Shown: piece after piece, positions 24,769 through 33,135 of the stretch | Layout: the number at the start of each line of letters is the position of its first letter | Position numbering within the stretch: the stretch's first letter is position 1 | NCBI RefSeq assembly: GCF_000426525.1 | Contig: NZ_AUFN01000011.1 | Span: 1-64,000 of the forward strand | From: Nocardioides alkalitolerans DSM 16699 | Lineage (GTDB): Bacteria > Actinomycetota > Actinomycetes > Propionibacteriales > Nocardioidaceae | Length of the DNA stretch: 64,000 nt | Reading direction: 5' to 3' | Notes under the pieces: model-generated | The model's input: the letters and a program-made list of their open reading frames with translations, nothing else | Told to the model about the DNA's origin: nothing | Databases searched by the model: none | Made by a program: the position numbers and the translations under genes

Positions 24769-27702
24769 ATGCGTCCACCCCGGACGAGGCTCGCAGTCCT
24801 CGCCCTGCCGCTGCTCGGTCTCAGCGTGCTCAGCCCGGTCGGAGCGGTCTCGGCCGCCGCACCGGCCGCCGACCCCACCTCCGACGTCCGCATCAACGAG
24901 ATCGCGCAGAACATCGGCGAGACCGACTGGGTCGAGCTGACGAACGTCGGCACCGCCCCCGTCGACGTCTCCGGATGGAAGCTCTTCGACAACAGCGACA
25001 TCCGTGACTTCGCCCTCGCGGCGGGCACGGTCATCCCCGCCGGCGGCCACCTGGTGGTCGACGTCGACGTGGACGTCGACGGCCGCACCGGCTTCGGCCT
25101 CGGCCGCGCCGAAGAGGTGCGCCTCTTCCAGCCCGGCACCGACGGGCTCGTCCTCGTCGACCAGTTCGGCTGGAGCGACCACACGCCGACGACGTACGGG
25201 CGCTGCCCCGACGGCACCGGCGCGTTCGGGGCGACCGCGGCCCCCACGCCGGGCGCCGCCAACCAGTGCGCGGCCGTCCCGGCCGACGCGGTGCGCATCA
25301 ACGAGGTCGAGTCGAGCGACGCCGCCGGCGGCGGCGACTGGATCGAGCTGACCAACATCGGCCTCGCGCCGGTCGACCTCTCCGGCCTGGTGGTCAAGGA
25401 CGACGACGACACGCGCACGCTCGCGATCCCCGCGGGCACGACGCTGGCCCCGGGCGGCTTCTTCGTCGTCGAGGAGCCGTTCCTCACCTTCGGGCTCGGC
25501 GGCGCCGACTCCGCCCGGATCTTCGACGGCGACACCCTCGTCGACTCCTACTCCTGGACCCAGCACGCCGGGACGACGTACGGGCGCTTCCCCGACGGCA
25601 CCGGCGAGTTCGCGCCGACGGCGGAGCCCACCAAGGGCGCCGGCAACCTGCCCGTCGTGGCCACCACGCCCGCGGTCGTGATCAACGAGACCGTGTCGAC
25701 GGGCGGCGTGCCCGGCGACTGGGTCGAGCTGCTCAACACCGGTGCGACCACGGTCGACCTCAGCGGGTTCGTCGTGCGCGACAGCGACCCGCTCCACACC
25801 GCCGTCCTGCCCGCGGGCGCGAGCATCGCCCCCGGCGGCTTCTACGTCGTCGAGGAGGCCGCACTGGGCTTCGGTCTCGGCTCCGCCGACATGGCGCGGC
25901 TCTACCTGCCCGACGGCTTCACGCTCGTCGACGAGCGGTCCTGGACCGCCCACGCCCCCACCAGCAACGGGCGCTGCGGCGACGACTGGGTCGTCACCAC
26001 CTCGGTGACCAAGGGCGCGGCCAACGACTGCTCCGCCCCGGTGCGCATCAACGAGGTCGAGTCCAGCGGGGGCACGCCCGGCGACTGGGTCGAGCTGAAG
26101 AACAACGGCGTCACCCCGGTCGACGTCAGCGGCTGGGTGCTCACCGACAGCGACGACACGCACCGCTTCGAGGTCCCGGCCGGTACGACGATCGCCGCCG
26201 GCGGCTACTGGGTCGCCGACGTCGAGGCGTCGTACGGGCTCGGCGGCGCCGACGCCGTACGCCTCGTCGACGCCGCGGGCACGCCGGTCGACTCCTACGC
26301 CTGGACCGCGCACGCGGCCACGACGTACGGCCGCTGCCCCGACGGCACGGGTGACGTCGCCGTCACGCGCCAGCCGACACGGGGCGCCGCGAACGCGTGC
26401 GAGGGCGACCTCGAGACGTCGCCGTGGCCGGGCTCGCCCGACGTGGCCACCGCCGACCCGGCGGGCACCTACCCCTCGAACCTCAGCGGGCTCGTGTTCG
26501 AGGAGTCGGGCGACGTGGTCTGGGCCGTGCAGAACGGTCCGGGCACGCTCCACCGCCTCGTGCCGCAGGGCGACCAGTGGGTCGCCGACGCCGGCTGGGC
26601 GGGTGGCAAGGCGCTGCACTACGCCGACGGCACCGGTGACGTCGACGCCGAGGGTGTCGAGGTGGGCGCCGACGGCCTGTACGTCGCGAGCGAGCGCAAC
26701 AACGCGGGTGGCGGCAGCCGGCCGTCGATCCTCAGGTACGACGCCGCCGCCACGGGCGCGTCGCTCAGCGCCACGACCGAGTGGAACCTCGCCTCCGACC
26801 TGCCCGTGCTGGGCGCCAACGCCGGCCTCGAGGGCATCGCCTTCGTGCCCGACGAGGTGCTCGTCGCGCAGGGCTTCGTCGACCAGAGCACGGGCGCCGC
26901 GTACGACCCGGCCCGCTACCCGACCGCCGACGGCGTCTACCTCGTCGGTGTCGAGGCCAACGGCACGGTCTACGCCTACTCGCTGGCGGCCGACGGCACC
27001 TTCACCCGGCTCGCCTCGTTCGCGAGCGGCTTCCCGGGCGTGATGGAGCTCGAGTACGAGCCCGCCACCGAGCAGCTGTGGGTCGGCTGCGACGACGGCT
27101 GCCAGGGGCGCACCGCGCTCTTCGAGGTCGGTGGGGCGGGGGAGTTCACCCGCACCGAGGTCGTCGAGCGTCCGGCCGGCATGCCGAACCTCAACAACGA
27201 GGGCCTCGCCATCGCGCCGCCGGCCACCTGCGTCGACGGCGCGCGCGAGGTGCTCTGGGCCGACGACGGCAGCACCGACGGTCACGCCCTGCGCTCCGGC
27301 ACCCTCGACTGCGTCGCCGTGCCGGTCGACCCGGAGCCCGAGCCGGAACCCGAGCCGCAGCCCGTCGCGGGCCAGTACGGCGTCGGGTCGCAGATCAAGC
27401 CGGGCGCCCCGTGGCGCTTCGCGCGGTCGGGCGCGGCCAAGCCGATCCAGGTCTACTACGCGGGCGAGGGCGGCCGCGAGGTCACCGGCACGGTCTACGT
27501 CAGCATCCGCCAGGCCGGCACGGCGCAGCAGGTCGTCGTGGCCCACCGGTACGACGGATCGGGCCGCCAGCTCACGACCCCGGTGATCCCGCCGGGCAAG
27601 GGCAGCTACCAGGTGGCGCTCACGTTCGTGCCCGACGACGACGCGTTCCGGTTCAGCGTCCGCTCGTTCTGGGTCTGGGCGACGCCCACGGGTCGCCCGT
27701 GA
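24769..27702 (+). CDS. Secreted protein with four lamin-tail domains and an esterase/phytase-like domain
   Basis: A 977-residue exported protein. The signal peptide (RTRLAVLALPLLGLSVLSPVGAVSA) is followed by four lamin-tail domains starting near residues 38, 174, 302 and 424; each begins with (I/V)xINE(V/I/T) and contains DW(V/I)EL. Residues 550-845 resemble the esterase-like domain of phytase-family proteins (NLSGLVFEESGDVVWAVQN, AEGVEVGADGLYVASERN, LEGIAFVPDEVLVAQGF, NLNNEGLAIAPP). A Pro/Glu linker near 855 leads to a beta-rich C-terminal module. Lamin-tail domains in bacteria go with secreted or surface hydrolases; substrate unknown. It sits inside the amine locus but has terminators on both sides, so it is probably a passenger. 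Start ATG 24769 gives a normal signal peptide. Confidence 0.8.
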   Translation: MRPPRTRLAVLALPLLGLSVLSPVGAVSAAAPAADPTSDVRINEIAQNIGETDWVELTNVGTAPVDVSGWKLFDNSDIRDFALAAGTVIPAGGHLVVDVDVDVDGRTGFGLGRAEEVRLFQPGTDGLVLVDQFGWSDHTPTTYGRCPDGTGAFGATAAPTPGAANQCAAVPADAVRINEVESSDAAGGGDWIELTNIGLAPVDLSGLVVKDDDDTRTLAIPAGTTLAPGGFFVVEEPFLTFGLGGADSARIFDGDTLVDSYSWTQHAGTTYGRFPDGTGEFAPTAEPTKGAGNLPVVATTPAVVINETVSTGGVPGDWVELLNTGATTVDLSGFVVRDSDPLHTAVLPAGASIAPGGFYVVEEAALGFGLGSADMARLYLPDGFTLVDERSWTAHAPTSNGRCGDDWVVTTSVTKGAANDCSAPVRINEVESSGGTPGDWVELKNNGVTPVDVSGWVLTDSDDTHRFEVPAGTTIAAGGYWVADVEASYGLGGADAVRLVDAAGTPVDSYAWTAHAATTYGRCPDGTGDVAVTRQPTRGAANACEGDLETSPWPGSPDVATADPAGTYPSNLSGLVFEESGDVVWAVQNGPGTLHRLVPQGDQWVADAGWAGGKALHYADGTGDVDAEGVEVGADGLYVASERNNAGGGSRPSILRYDAAATGASLSATTEWNLASDLPVLGANAGLEGIAFVPDEVLVAQGFVDQSTGAAYDPARYPTADGVYLVGVEANGTVYAYSLAADGTFTRLASFASGFPGVMELEYEPATEQLWVGCDDGCQGRTALFEVGGAGEFTRTEVVERPAGMPNLNNEGLAIAPPATCVDGAREVLWADDGSTDGHALRSGTLDCVAVPVDPEPEPEPEPQPVAGQYGVGSQIKPGAPWRFARSGAAKPIQVYYAGEGGREVTGTVYVSIRQAGTAQQVVVAHRYDGSGRQLTTPVIPPGKGSYQVALTFVPDDDAFRFSVRSFWVWATPTGRP

Positions 27703-27741
27703 CGCGCTGACCCCGCCTCCGACGAGGCCCTGGTCCACCGG

Positions 27742-27779
27742 CGCCGGGCCGGCACTCCTGCGGGGGTGCCGGCCCGGCG
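27742..27779 (+). terminator. Terminator after the lamin-tail protein gene
   Basis: Perfect 14-bp arms (27742-27755 and 27766-27779) with a 10-nt loop, 39 nt after the stop. Confidence 0.8.
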
Positions 27780-27812
27780 TCGTACGTGGTGGTGCGCCGG
27801 GCCGGCGGCCGG

Positions 27813-27873
27813 GTAGTCCCTGACGTAGTGGTCGTCGATCCGTCCGGGGAACGACCGGAACGTCAGGGACTAC
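27813..27873. promoter_or_regulatory. Long two-tier inverted repeat upstream of the gmaS-mgs operon
   Basis: Perfect 14-bp outer arms (27813-27826 and 27860-27873, GTAGTCCCTGACGT and its complement) enclose a second 6-bp pair GGTCGT/ACGACC. It follows the terminator at 27742 and lies about 155 nt before the gmaS-like start. It may be a second terminator, an RNA element at the head of the operon or a binding site. Confidence 0.45.
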
Positions 27874-27973
27874 CTCCCCGGGGAGTGCTGCCGCCCGACC
27901 CGCCGACCCCGCGACGCCTCTCACCCCGCCACCGATCGTTGCGACGGCGCAACGTCTCCGTAACACCCGCCGT

Positions 27974-28009
27974 GTCTACTACTCGTAGACAGTGATTCAC
28001 TAGAGTGAA
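27974..28009. promoter_or_regulatory. Operator-like inverted repeats at the gmaS-mgs promoter
   Basis: Two adjacent short palindromes: GTCTAC-TACTC-GTAGAC (27974-27990) and TTCAC-TAGA-GTGAA (27996-28009), 20-55 nt before the ATG at 28029. A third, CGTTGC-GACGGC-GCAACG, lies at 27937-27954. The spacing suits transcription-factor binding at a promoter. The XRE-cupin regulator at the end of the locus is the obvious candidate, by position only. Confidence 0.4.
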
Positions 28010-28028
28010 CAAGCGGAGGCGGACCAGC

Positions 28029-29393
28029 ATGACGGAGATCCAGGAGCAGAGCACCGAGGCCGCGGACCTCGCGACGCTCGCCGAGAAGGCCGGCACGACG
28101 TTCATCCTCGCGCTGTTCGTCGACCTCAACGGCAAGCCGTGCGCGAAGCTCGTGCCGATCGAGGCGGTGGAGGAGCTGCAGACGACGGGCGTCGGGTTCG
28201 CCGGCTACGCCGTCGGCGCGATGGGCCAGGAGCCCAAGGACCCCGACCTGATGGTCATCCCGGACCCCGCCTCGTTCACCCCGGTGCCCTTCATCAAGGA
28301 GGGCCTGGCGATCGTGCACTGCGACCCCTACGTCGAGGGCAAGCCCTGGCCGTTCGCACCGCGCGTGATCCTCAAGTCGATGCTGGCCCGGCTCAAGGAG
28401 AGCCAGGACCTCGAGGCGTACGTCGGCGCCGAGGTCGAGTACTTCCTCCTGCGCCGCGAGGCGGACGGCACGCTCGTGACCGCCGACCCGGCCGACCGCG
28501 CCGACCAGCCCTGCTACGACGCCCGCGGCGTCACCCGGATGTTCGACCACCTGGCCGGCATCTCGCGGGCGATGAACGAGCTCGGCTGGGGCAACTACGC
28601 CAACGACCACGAGGACGGCAACGGCCAGTTCGAGCAGAACTTCGCCTACGCCGACGCGCTCACCACCGCCGACCGCGTCGTCACGCTGCGCTACCTCATC
28701 TCCATGCTGGCGGAGGAGCGCGGCATGATCGCGACCTTCATGCCGAAGCCGTTCTCCGACCGCACCGGGTCCGGCCTCCACCTGCACCTCTCGCTGTGGC
28801 GCGACGGCGCCTCCACCTTCCCGGTCGCCGACAGCGACACCGACGCCAAGGGCCTCGGCCTCAGCGCCACGGCGTACGCGTTCACGGCCGGCGTGCTCGA
28901 GCACGCCTCGGCCCTCCAGGCGGTGCTCGGCCCGAGCGTCAACTCCTACAAGCGCACCGGCGCGGTCAGCACCACCTCGGGGGCCTCGTGGGCGCCGCGC
29001 TTCCCGACGTACGGCGGCAACGACCGCACGCACTTCATCCGGATCCCCGACCACCACCGCATCGAGCTGCGCGGCGGCGACGGCTCGGCCAACCCCTACC
29101 TCGCCATCGCGGCGTCGCTGGGCGCCGGCCTCGACGGGCTCGAGCGCGACCTCGACCCGGGCTCCGTCGGCGGCGACAACGGCACCGTCCGCGCGCCTCT
29201 GCCGCGCACCCTGCTCCACGCGGTCGAGGCCCTCGAGGCCGACCCGGTGATCGCGGGCGCCCTCGGCGCCGCCGCCGGTGACAGCGGGCTCGACGTGGCC
29301 GCCTACTTCGCCCACGCCAAGCGCGAGGAGTTCTTCTCCTGGCACTCCCGGGTCACCGACTGGGAGACCGACCGCTACCTCACGGCGTACTGA
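28029..29393 (+). CDS. gmaS: Glutamine-synthetase-type ligase, probable gamma-glutamylmethylamide synthetase (GlnT/GmaS)
   Basis: A 454-residue enzyme of the GlnT (type III glutamate-ammonia ligase) branch. The catalytic barrel shows EAYVGAEVEYFLL (metal-binding Glu), DHEDGNGQFEQNFAYADAL, GSGLHLHLSLW, and NRxxRIR-like GGNDRTHFIRIPDHHRIELRGGDGSANPYL. In methylamine users this branch is GmaS, joining methylamine to glutamate with ATP to give gamma-glutamylmethylamide. The choice of GmaS over plain GlnT rests on the adjacent mgsABC-type genes and the N-demethylase sets. ATG at 28029 is chosen over an in-frame start at 28005 because GCGGAGGCGG lies just before it. First gene of an operon running to 35561. 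Confidence 0.82.
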   Translation: MTEIQEQSTEAADLATLAEKAGTTFILALFVDLNGKPCAKLVPIEAVEELQTTGVGFAGYAVGAMGQEPKDPDLMVIPDPASFTPVPFIKEGLAIVHCDPYVEGKPWPFAPRVILKSMLARLKESQDLEAYVGAEVEYFLLRREADGTLVTADPADRADQPCYDARGVTRMFDHLAGISRAMNELGWGNYANDHEDGNGQFEQNFAYADALTTADRVVTLRYLISMLAEERGMIATFMPKPFSDRTGSGLHLHLSLWRDGASTFPVADSDTDAKGLGLSATAYAFTAGVLEHASALQAVLGPSVNSYKRTGAVSTTSGASWAPRFPTYGGNDRTHFIRIPDHHRIELRGGDGSANPYLAIAASLGAGLDGLERDLDPGSVGGDNGTVRAPLPRTLLHAVEALEADPVIAGALGAAAGDSGLDVAAYFAHAKREEFFSWHSRVTDWETDRYLTAY

Positions 29394-29423
29394 CCCCCCG
29401 ACCAGAGAAGAAAGAGGACCCCC

Positions 29424-30368
29424 ATGTGCGGCATCGTCGGGTTGCACCTGCGCAACCCCGAGCTCTACCCGCGCCTCGGTGAGCTGCTCACCGGCATGCT
29501 CTGCGAGATGCAGGACCGGGGCGCCGACTCGGCCGGCGTGGCCGTGTACGGCGACCCGCGCTGGTCACCGGCCGGCAGCGTCGCGGTCTCCTTCGTGCCC
29601 GACGCCGCGAGCACGGCGCTGACGAGCGGTACGTCGGCGCACGAGGCCGCGGCCACCCTCACCGCCGCCCTCGGGTCCCCGGTCGAGGTCGTCGACGCCG
29701 GCCCGACGCTGGTCGCCCACGCGGTGGCGAGCCCGACCACCGCCGGGGCCTCCGACGTCGTCGCGCTGCGCGCCGCGGTCGTCGCGTCGTACCCCGAGGC
29801 GCTCGTCACCGGCTTCGGCGACGACGTCGCGGTGCTCAAGGGCGTCGGCCACCCCCGTGACCTCGCGACCGCCTTCGGCCTCGAGCAGGCGCAGGGCTGG
29901 CAGGGCGTCGGCCACACCCGGATGGCCACCGAGTCGGCGGTCACCGCGGGGGGCTGCCACCCCTACGCCGTGGGGCCCGACCAGTGCCTCGTGCACAACG
30001 GCTCCTTCTCGAACCACGCCTCGATCCGCCGCGACCTGCGCGCGAAGGGCGTCGCGTTCGACTCCGAGAACGACACCGAGGTCGGCGCCCGCTTCGTGGC
30101 CGACCGCCTCGAGGCGGGGTACGACGTGGAGACCGCGCTGAAGGAGCTGCTCGTCACCTTCGACGGCTTCTACACGCTGCTGGTGAGCAACTCCCGCTCG
30201 TTCGCGGTCGTCCGCGACGCCATCGCCTGCAAGCCCGCGATCATCGCCGAGACCGACGACTGGGTGGCGATGGCGTCGGAGTACCGCGCCCTCGTCGGCC
30301 TGCCCGGCGTCGCCGCGGCCCGCATCTACGAGCCCGAGCCCGAGAGGATCTACGCATGGACGCGCTGA
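29424..30368 (+). CDS. mgsA: Class II glutamine amidotransferase subunit (MgsA/GlxB-like)
   Basis: A 314-residue Ntn-hydrolase that begins MCGIVGLHL, leaving Cys2 as N-terminal nucleophile after Met removal. Conserved blocks include QDRGADSAGVAVYG, GVGHTRMATESAV (oxyanion region), DQCLVHNGSFSNH and ENDTEVGARFVADRL. In the N-methylglutamate pathway this subunit (MgsA) hydrolyses gamma-glutamylmethylamide, or glutamine, and releases the amine to the synthase site. The same three-gene layout is called glxBCD in rhizobia. It starts 30 nt after the ligase and overlaps the next gene by 13 nt. Confidence 0.84.
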   Translation: MCGIVGLHLRNPELYPRLGELLTGMLCEMQDRGADSAGVAVYGDPRWSPAGSVAVSFVPDAASTALTSGTSAHEAAATLTAALGSPVEVVDAGPTLVAHAVASPTTAGASDVVALRAAVVASYPEALVTGFGDDVAVLKGVGHPRDLATAFGLEQAQGWQGVGHTRMATESAVTAGGCHPYAVGPDQCLVHNGSFSNHASIRRDLRAKGVAFDSENDTEVGARFVADRLEAGYDVETALKELLVTFDGFYTLLVSNSRSFAVVRDAIACKPAIIAETDDWVAMASEYRALVGLPGVAAARIYEPEPERIYAWTR

Positions 30369-31117
30369 GCACGGAGACGATCGACTCGGAGACGGTCGGC
30401 ACGGAGACGGTCGGCACGGCCCGCGAGCTCGACCTCGCCACCACCCCGCTCCGCAGCCTCAACGGCCTGCTCCACGGCCGCGAGGTCGAGGGCCACGCGC
30501 CGCTGGCCGACGAGCCCGTCGTCATCCGCAACCCGCGCGGCGCCCACTCGGTGGCCGCCGGCCTCGACCGCCCGCTCCAGGTGACGATCGACGGCCACGT
30601 CGGCTACTACGCGGCCGGCATGAACCAGCGCGCCGACGTCGTCATCGAGGGCAACGCCGGCGTCGGCGTGGCCGAGAACATGATGAGCGGCTCGGTGGTC
30701 GTCAAGGGCAACGCGTCGCAGTCCGCGGGCGCCACGGCGCACGGCGGCCTGCTCGTCGTCGAGGGCGACGCCGCGGCCCGCTGCGGCATCTCGATGAAGG
30801 GCGTCGACATCGTGGTGGGCGGCTCGATCGGCCACATGAGCGCCTTCATGGCGCAGGCCGGGCGTCTCGTCGTGCGCGGCGACGCCGGCGAGGCCCTCGG
30901 CGACTCGATCTACGAGGCGCGGCTCTACGTGCGCGGCACGGTCGCCTCGCTGGGCGCCGACTGCGTGAGCAAGGAGATGCGCGCGGAGCACCTCGAGGAG
31001 CTGGCGACGCTGCTCAAGGCCGCCGGCTTCGAGGACGACGACCCCGCGTCGTACACGCGCTACGGCTCCGCCCGCAGCCTCTACCACTTCCACGTCGACA
31101 ACGCCTCGGCGTACTGA
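30356..31117 (+). CDS. mgsB: GltB C-terminal-like (GXGXG) subunit (MgsB/GlxC-like)
   Basis: A 253-residue protein made of the right-handed beta-helix found at the C terminus of glutamate synthase large subunit, with many Gly-rich turns: DGHVGYYAAGMNQRADVVIEG, NMMSGSVVVKGNASQSAGA, HGGLLVVEGDAAARCGISMKG. The same stretch also occurs in formylmethanofuran dehydrogenase subunit C. Here it is structural, linking the amidotransferase and the FMN synthase subunits as MgsB. The first 30 residues are a Thr/Glu-rich extension (STETIDSETVGTETVGT) with an internal repeat. Overlaps mgsA; 9 nt from mgsC. Confidence 0.84.
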   Translation: MDALSTETIDSETVGTETVGTARELDLATTPLRSLNGLLHGREVEGHAPLADEPVVIRNPRGAHSVAAGLDRPLQVTIDGHVGYYAAGMNQRADVVIEGNAGVGVAENMMSGSVVVKGNASQSAGATAHGGLLVVEGDAAARCGISMKGVDIVVGGSIGHMSAFMAQAGRLVVRGDAGEALGDSIYEARLYVRGTVASLGADCVSKEMRAEHLEELATLLKAAGFEDDDPASYTRYGSARSLYHFHVDNASAY

Positions 31118-31126
31118 GGAGCCCCG

Positions 31127-32485
31127 ATGACCCAGCAGACGGACCCCACGCCCGACCACCTCGCCCAGCGCGGCCTGCGCCCCTCGGCGACGTTCGACGC
31201 GGCGACGATCCACGACATCCAGCGGGCCGCCGCGACCGGCGTCTACGACATCCGGGGCGGCGGCGCCAAGCGTCCCGTGCCGCACTTCGACGACCTGCTC
31301 TTCCTCGGCGCCTCGATGAGCCGCTACCCGCTCGAGGGCTACCGCGAGCGCTGCGACACCGACGTGACGCTGGGCGGCCGCAACGCGACGTACCCCCTGC
31401 GTCTCGCCATCCCCGTCACGATCGCCGGCATGAGCTTCGGTGCGCTGTCGGGCCGCGCGAAGGAGGCGCTCGGGCGCGGGGCCAGCGAGGCCGGCACCTC
31501 GACCACCACGGGCGACGGCGGCATGACGCCCGAGGAGCGCGGCGAGAGCAAGCACCTCGTCTACCAGTACCTGCCGAGCCGCTACGGGATGAACCCCGAC
31601 GACCTGCGCAAGGCCGACGCCATCGAGATCGTGCTCGGCCAGGGCGCCAAGCCCGGCGGCGGCGGCATGCTGCTGGGCCAGAAGATCAACGAGCGCGTGG
31701 CCCGGATGCGCACGCTGCCGCAGGGCATCGACCAGCGCAGCGCATGCCGCCACCCCGACTGGACCGGCCCTGACGACCTCACCATCAAGATCGCCGAGCT
31801 GCGCGAGATCACCGACGGCGAGAAGCCGATCTACGTGAAGGTCGGTGCCTCGCGGCCCTACTACGACGTGAAGCTCGCCGTGCACGCCGGCGCCGACGTG
31901 GTCGTCGTCGACGGCATGCAGGGCGGCACCGCGGCCACGCAGGACGTCTTCATCGAGAACGTCGGCATCCCGACGCTGGCGGCGATCCCGCAGGCGGTGC
32001 GGGCGCTGCAGGAGCTGGGCGTGCACCGCTCCGGCGCCGACGCCGTCCAGCTCGTGGTCTCCGGCGGCATCCGCACCGGCGCCGACGTCGCCAAGGCCCT
32101 CGCGCTCGGCGCTGACGCGGTCGCGATCGGTACGGCGGCGCTCATCGCCCTGGGCGACAACGACCCGCGCTGGCAGGCCGACTACGAGGCCATCGGCTCC
32201 TCGGCGGGCTACTACGACGACTACCAGGACGGCCGCGACCCCGCGGGCATCTCCACCCAGGACCCCGAGCTGCAGCTGCGGTTCGACCCCGTCGAGGGCG
32301 GACGCCGGCTCGCGAACTACCTCCGCGTGCTCACGATGGAGGCGCAGACCATCGCCCGTGCCTGCGGCAAGTCGCACGTGACGCACCTCGAGCCGGAGGA
32401 CCTCGTGGCCCTCACGATCGAGGCCGCCGCGATGGCGGGCGTGCCGCTGGCCGGCACCTCGTGGATCCCCGGCCAGGGGTTCTGA
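31127..32485 (+). CDS. mgsC: FMN-binding glutamate-synthase-type subunit (MgsC/GlxD-like)
   Basis: A 452-residue TIM-barrel protein of the glutamate synthase central/FMN domain family. Visible are PVTIAGMSFGALSGRAKEALGRGA, TTGDGGMTPEE, AIEIVLGQGAKPGGGGMLLGQKI, the FMN-phosphate region VSGGIRTGADVAKALALGADAVAIGTAAL, and RACGKSHVTHLEPEDLVALT. With MgsA and MgsB it forms N-methylglutamate synthase, making N-methylglutamate from methylamine and 2-oxoglutarate. Ammonium-dependent glutamate synthesis is the alternative if this is a plain glutamate synthase set. Spacing of 9 and 7 nt on either side marks an operon. Confidence 0.86.
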   Translation: MTQQTDPTPDHLAQRGLRPSATFDAATIHDIQRAAATGVYDIRGGGAKRPVPHFDDLLFLGASMSRYPLEGYRERCDTDVTLGGRNATYPLRLAIPVTIAGMSFGALSGRAKEALGRGASEAGTSTTTGDGGMTPEERGESKHLVYQYLPSRYGMNPDDLRKADAIEIVLGQGAKPGGGGMLLGQKINERVARMRTLPQGIDQRSACRHPDWTGPDDLTIKIAELREITDGEKPIYVKVGASRPYYDVKLAVHAGADVVVVDGMQGGTAATQDVFIENVGIPTLAAIPQAVRALQELGVHRSGADAVQLVVSGGIRTGADVAKALALGADAVAIGTAALIALGDNDPRWQADYEAIGSSAGYYDDYQDGRDPAGISTQDPELQLRFDPVEGGRRLANYLRVLTMEAQTIARACGKSHVTHLEPEDLVALTIEAAAMAGVPLAGTSWIPGQGF

Positions 32486-32492
32486 GCCGCCC

Positions 32493-33113
32493 GTGGTGAG
32501 GGTCGGCGCCCTGGCGCGCGGCGGGGCCGGGGCGGCCGAGGTCGTCGACCCGGCACGACTGCCGGGGGTGCCGTGGCGCAACGGCGGCGGCACGACGCGG
32601 GAGCTGCGCGTCGGCCCCACGGTCGACGGGAGCACGTGGCGGGTCAGCGTGGCCGAGATCGTCGGCCCCGCGACGTACTCGCGCTTCGACGGGCTCCAGC
32701 GCTGGTCGGCCGTGGTGGCGGGGGAGGGCCTCGACCTGGAGGTCGACGGGGAGGTACGGCGCGTCGACCGCGGGCCGGCGCTGACCTACTCCGGCGAGGC
32801 GGTCGTGCGCGCCGTGCCGGTCGACGGGCCGGTGCTCAACCTGAACCTCATGGTCGACCGCGCCTGGGGCACCGGCAGGATGCGGCGCAGGATCGTCGAC
32901 GGTGCCGGCCGCTGGGACGCGTCCGTCGTGGCGCTGTGGGTGCTCGCCGGCGAGGTGCGGGTGGACGACGCCCGCGCGGTCGCGGGGCAGGTCGTGCTGC
33001 CGCGCCGGGCCGGCTGGTTCGGCGCGGCAGCGGCGACGCTGGTGGAGGTGGCCGTGACGGCCGGAGCAGCAGGAACGGCCGGGCAGCAGGAGCAGCAGGG
33101 GCCGACGACATGA
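32493..33113 (+). CDS. hutD: HutD/Ves family protein
   Basis: A 206-residue cupin-fold protein with the HutD signature near the N terminus (LPGVPWRNGGGTTREL), WRVSVAEIVGPATYSRFDGLQRWSAVVAGEGL and the central NLNLMVDR. HutD accompanies histidine-utilisation genes in many bacteria, where it is thought to sense or limit a pathway metabolite. No hutH, hutU, hutI or hutF is near, so here it may serve another nitrogen pathway. Start GTG 32493 is 7 nt after mgsC; a second GTG three bases on is equally possible. The C-terminal 20 residues are low complexity (Gly/Gln/Thr). Confidence 0.8.
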   Translation: MVRVGALARGGAGAAEVVDPARLPGVPWRNGGGTTRELRVGPTVDGSTWRVSVAEIVGPATYSRFDGLQRWSAVVAGEGLDLEVDGEVRRVDRGPALTYSGEAVVRAVPVDGPVLNLNLMVDRAWGTGRMRRRIVDGAGRWDASVVALWVLAGEVRVDDARAVAGQVVLPRRAGWFGAAAATLVEVAVTAGAAGTAGQQEQQGPTT

Positions 33114-33135
33114 CCGAGGGGAGCGGAGGGCGACG

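Noticed and set aside
24328..27966. A 1212-codon minus-strand frame opposite the lamin-tail gene
   Set aside because: Its repeats mirror the lamin-tail repeats on the other strand and its composition is shadow-like; the plus-strand product has a signal peptide and four recognisable domains.
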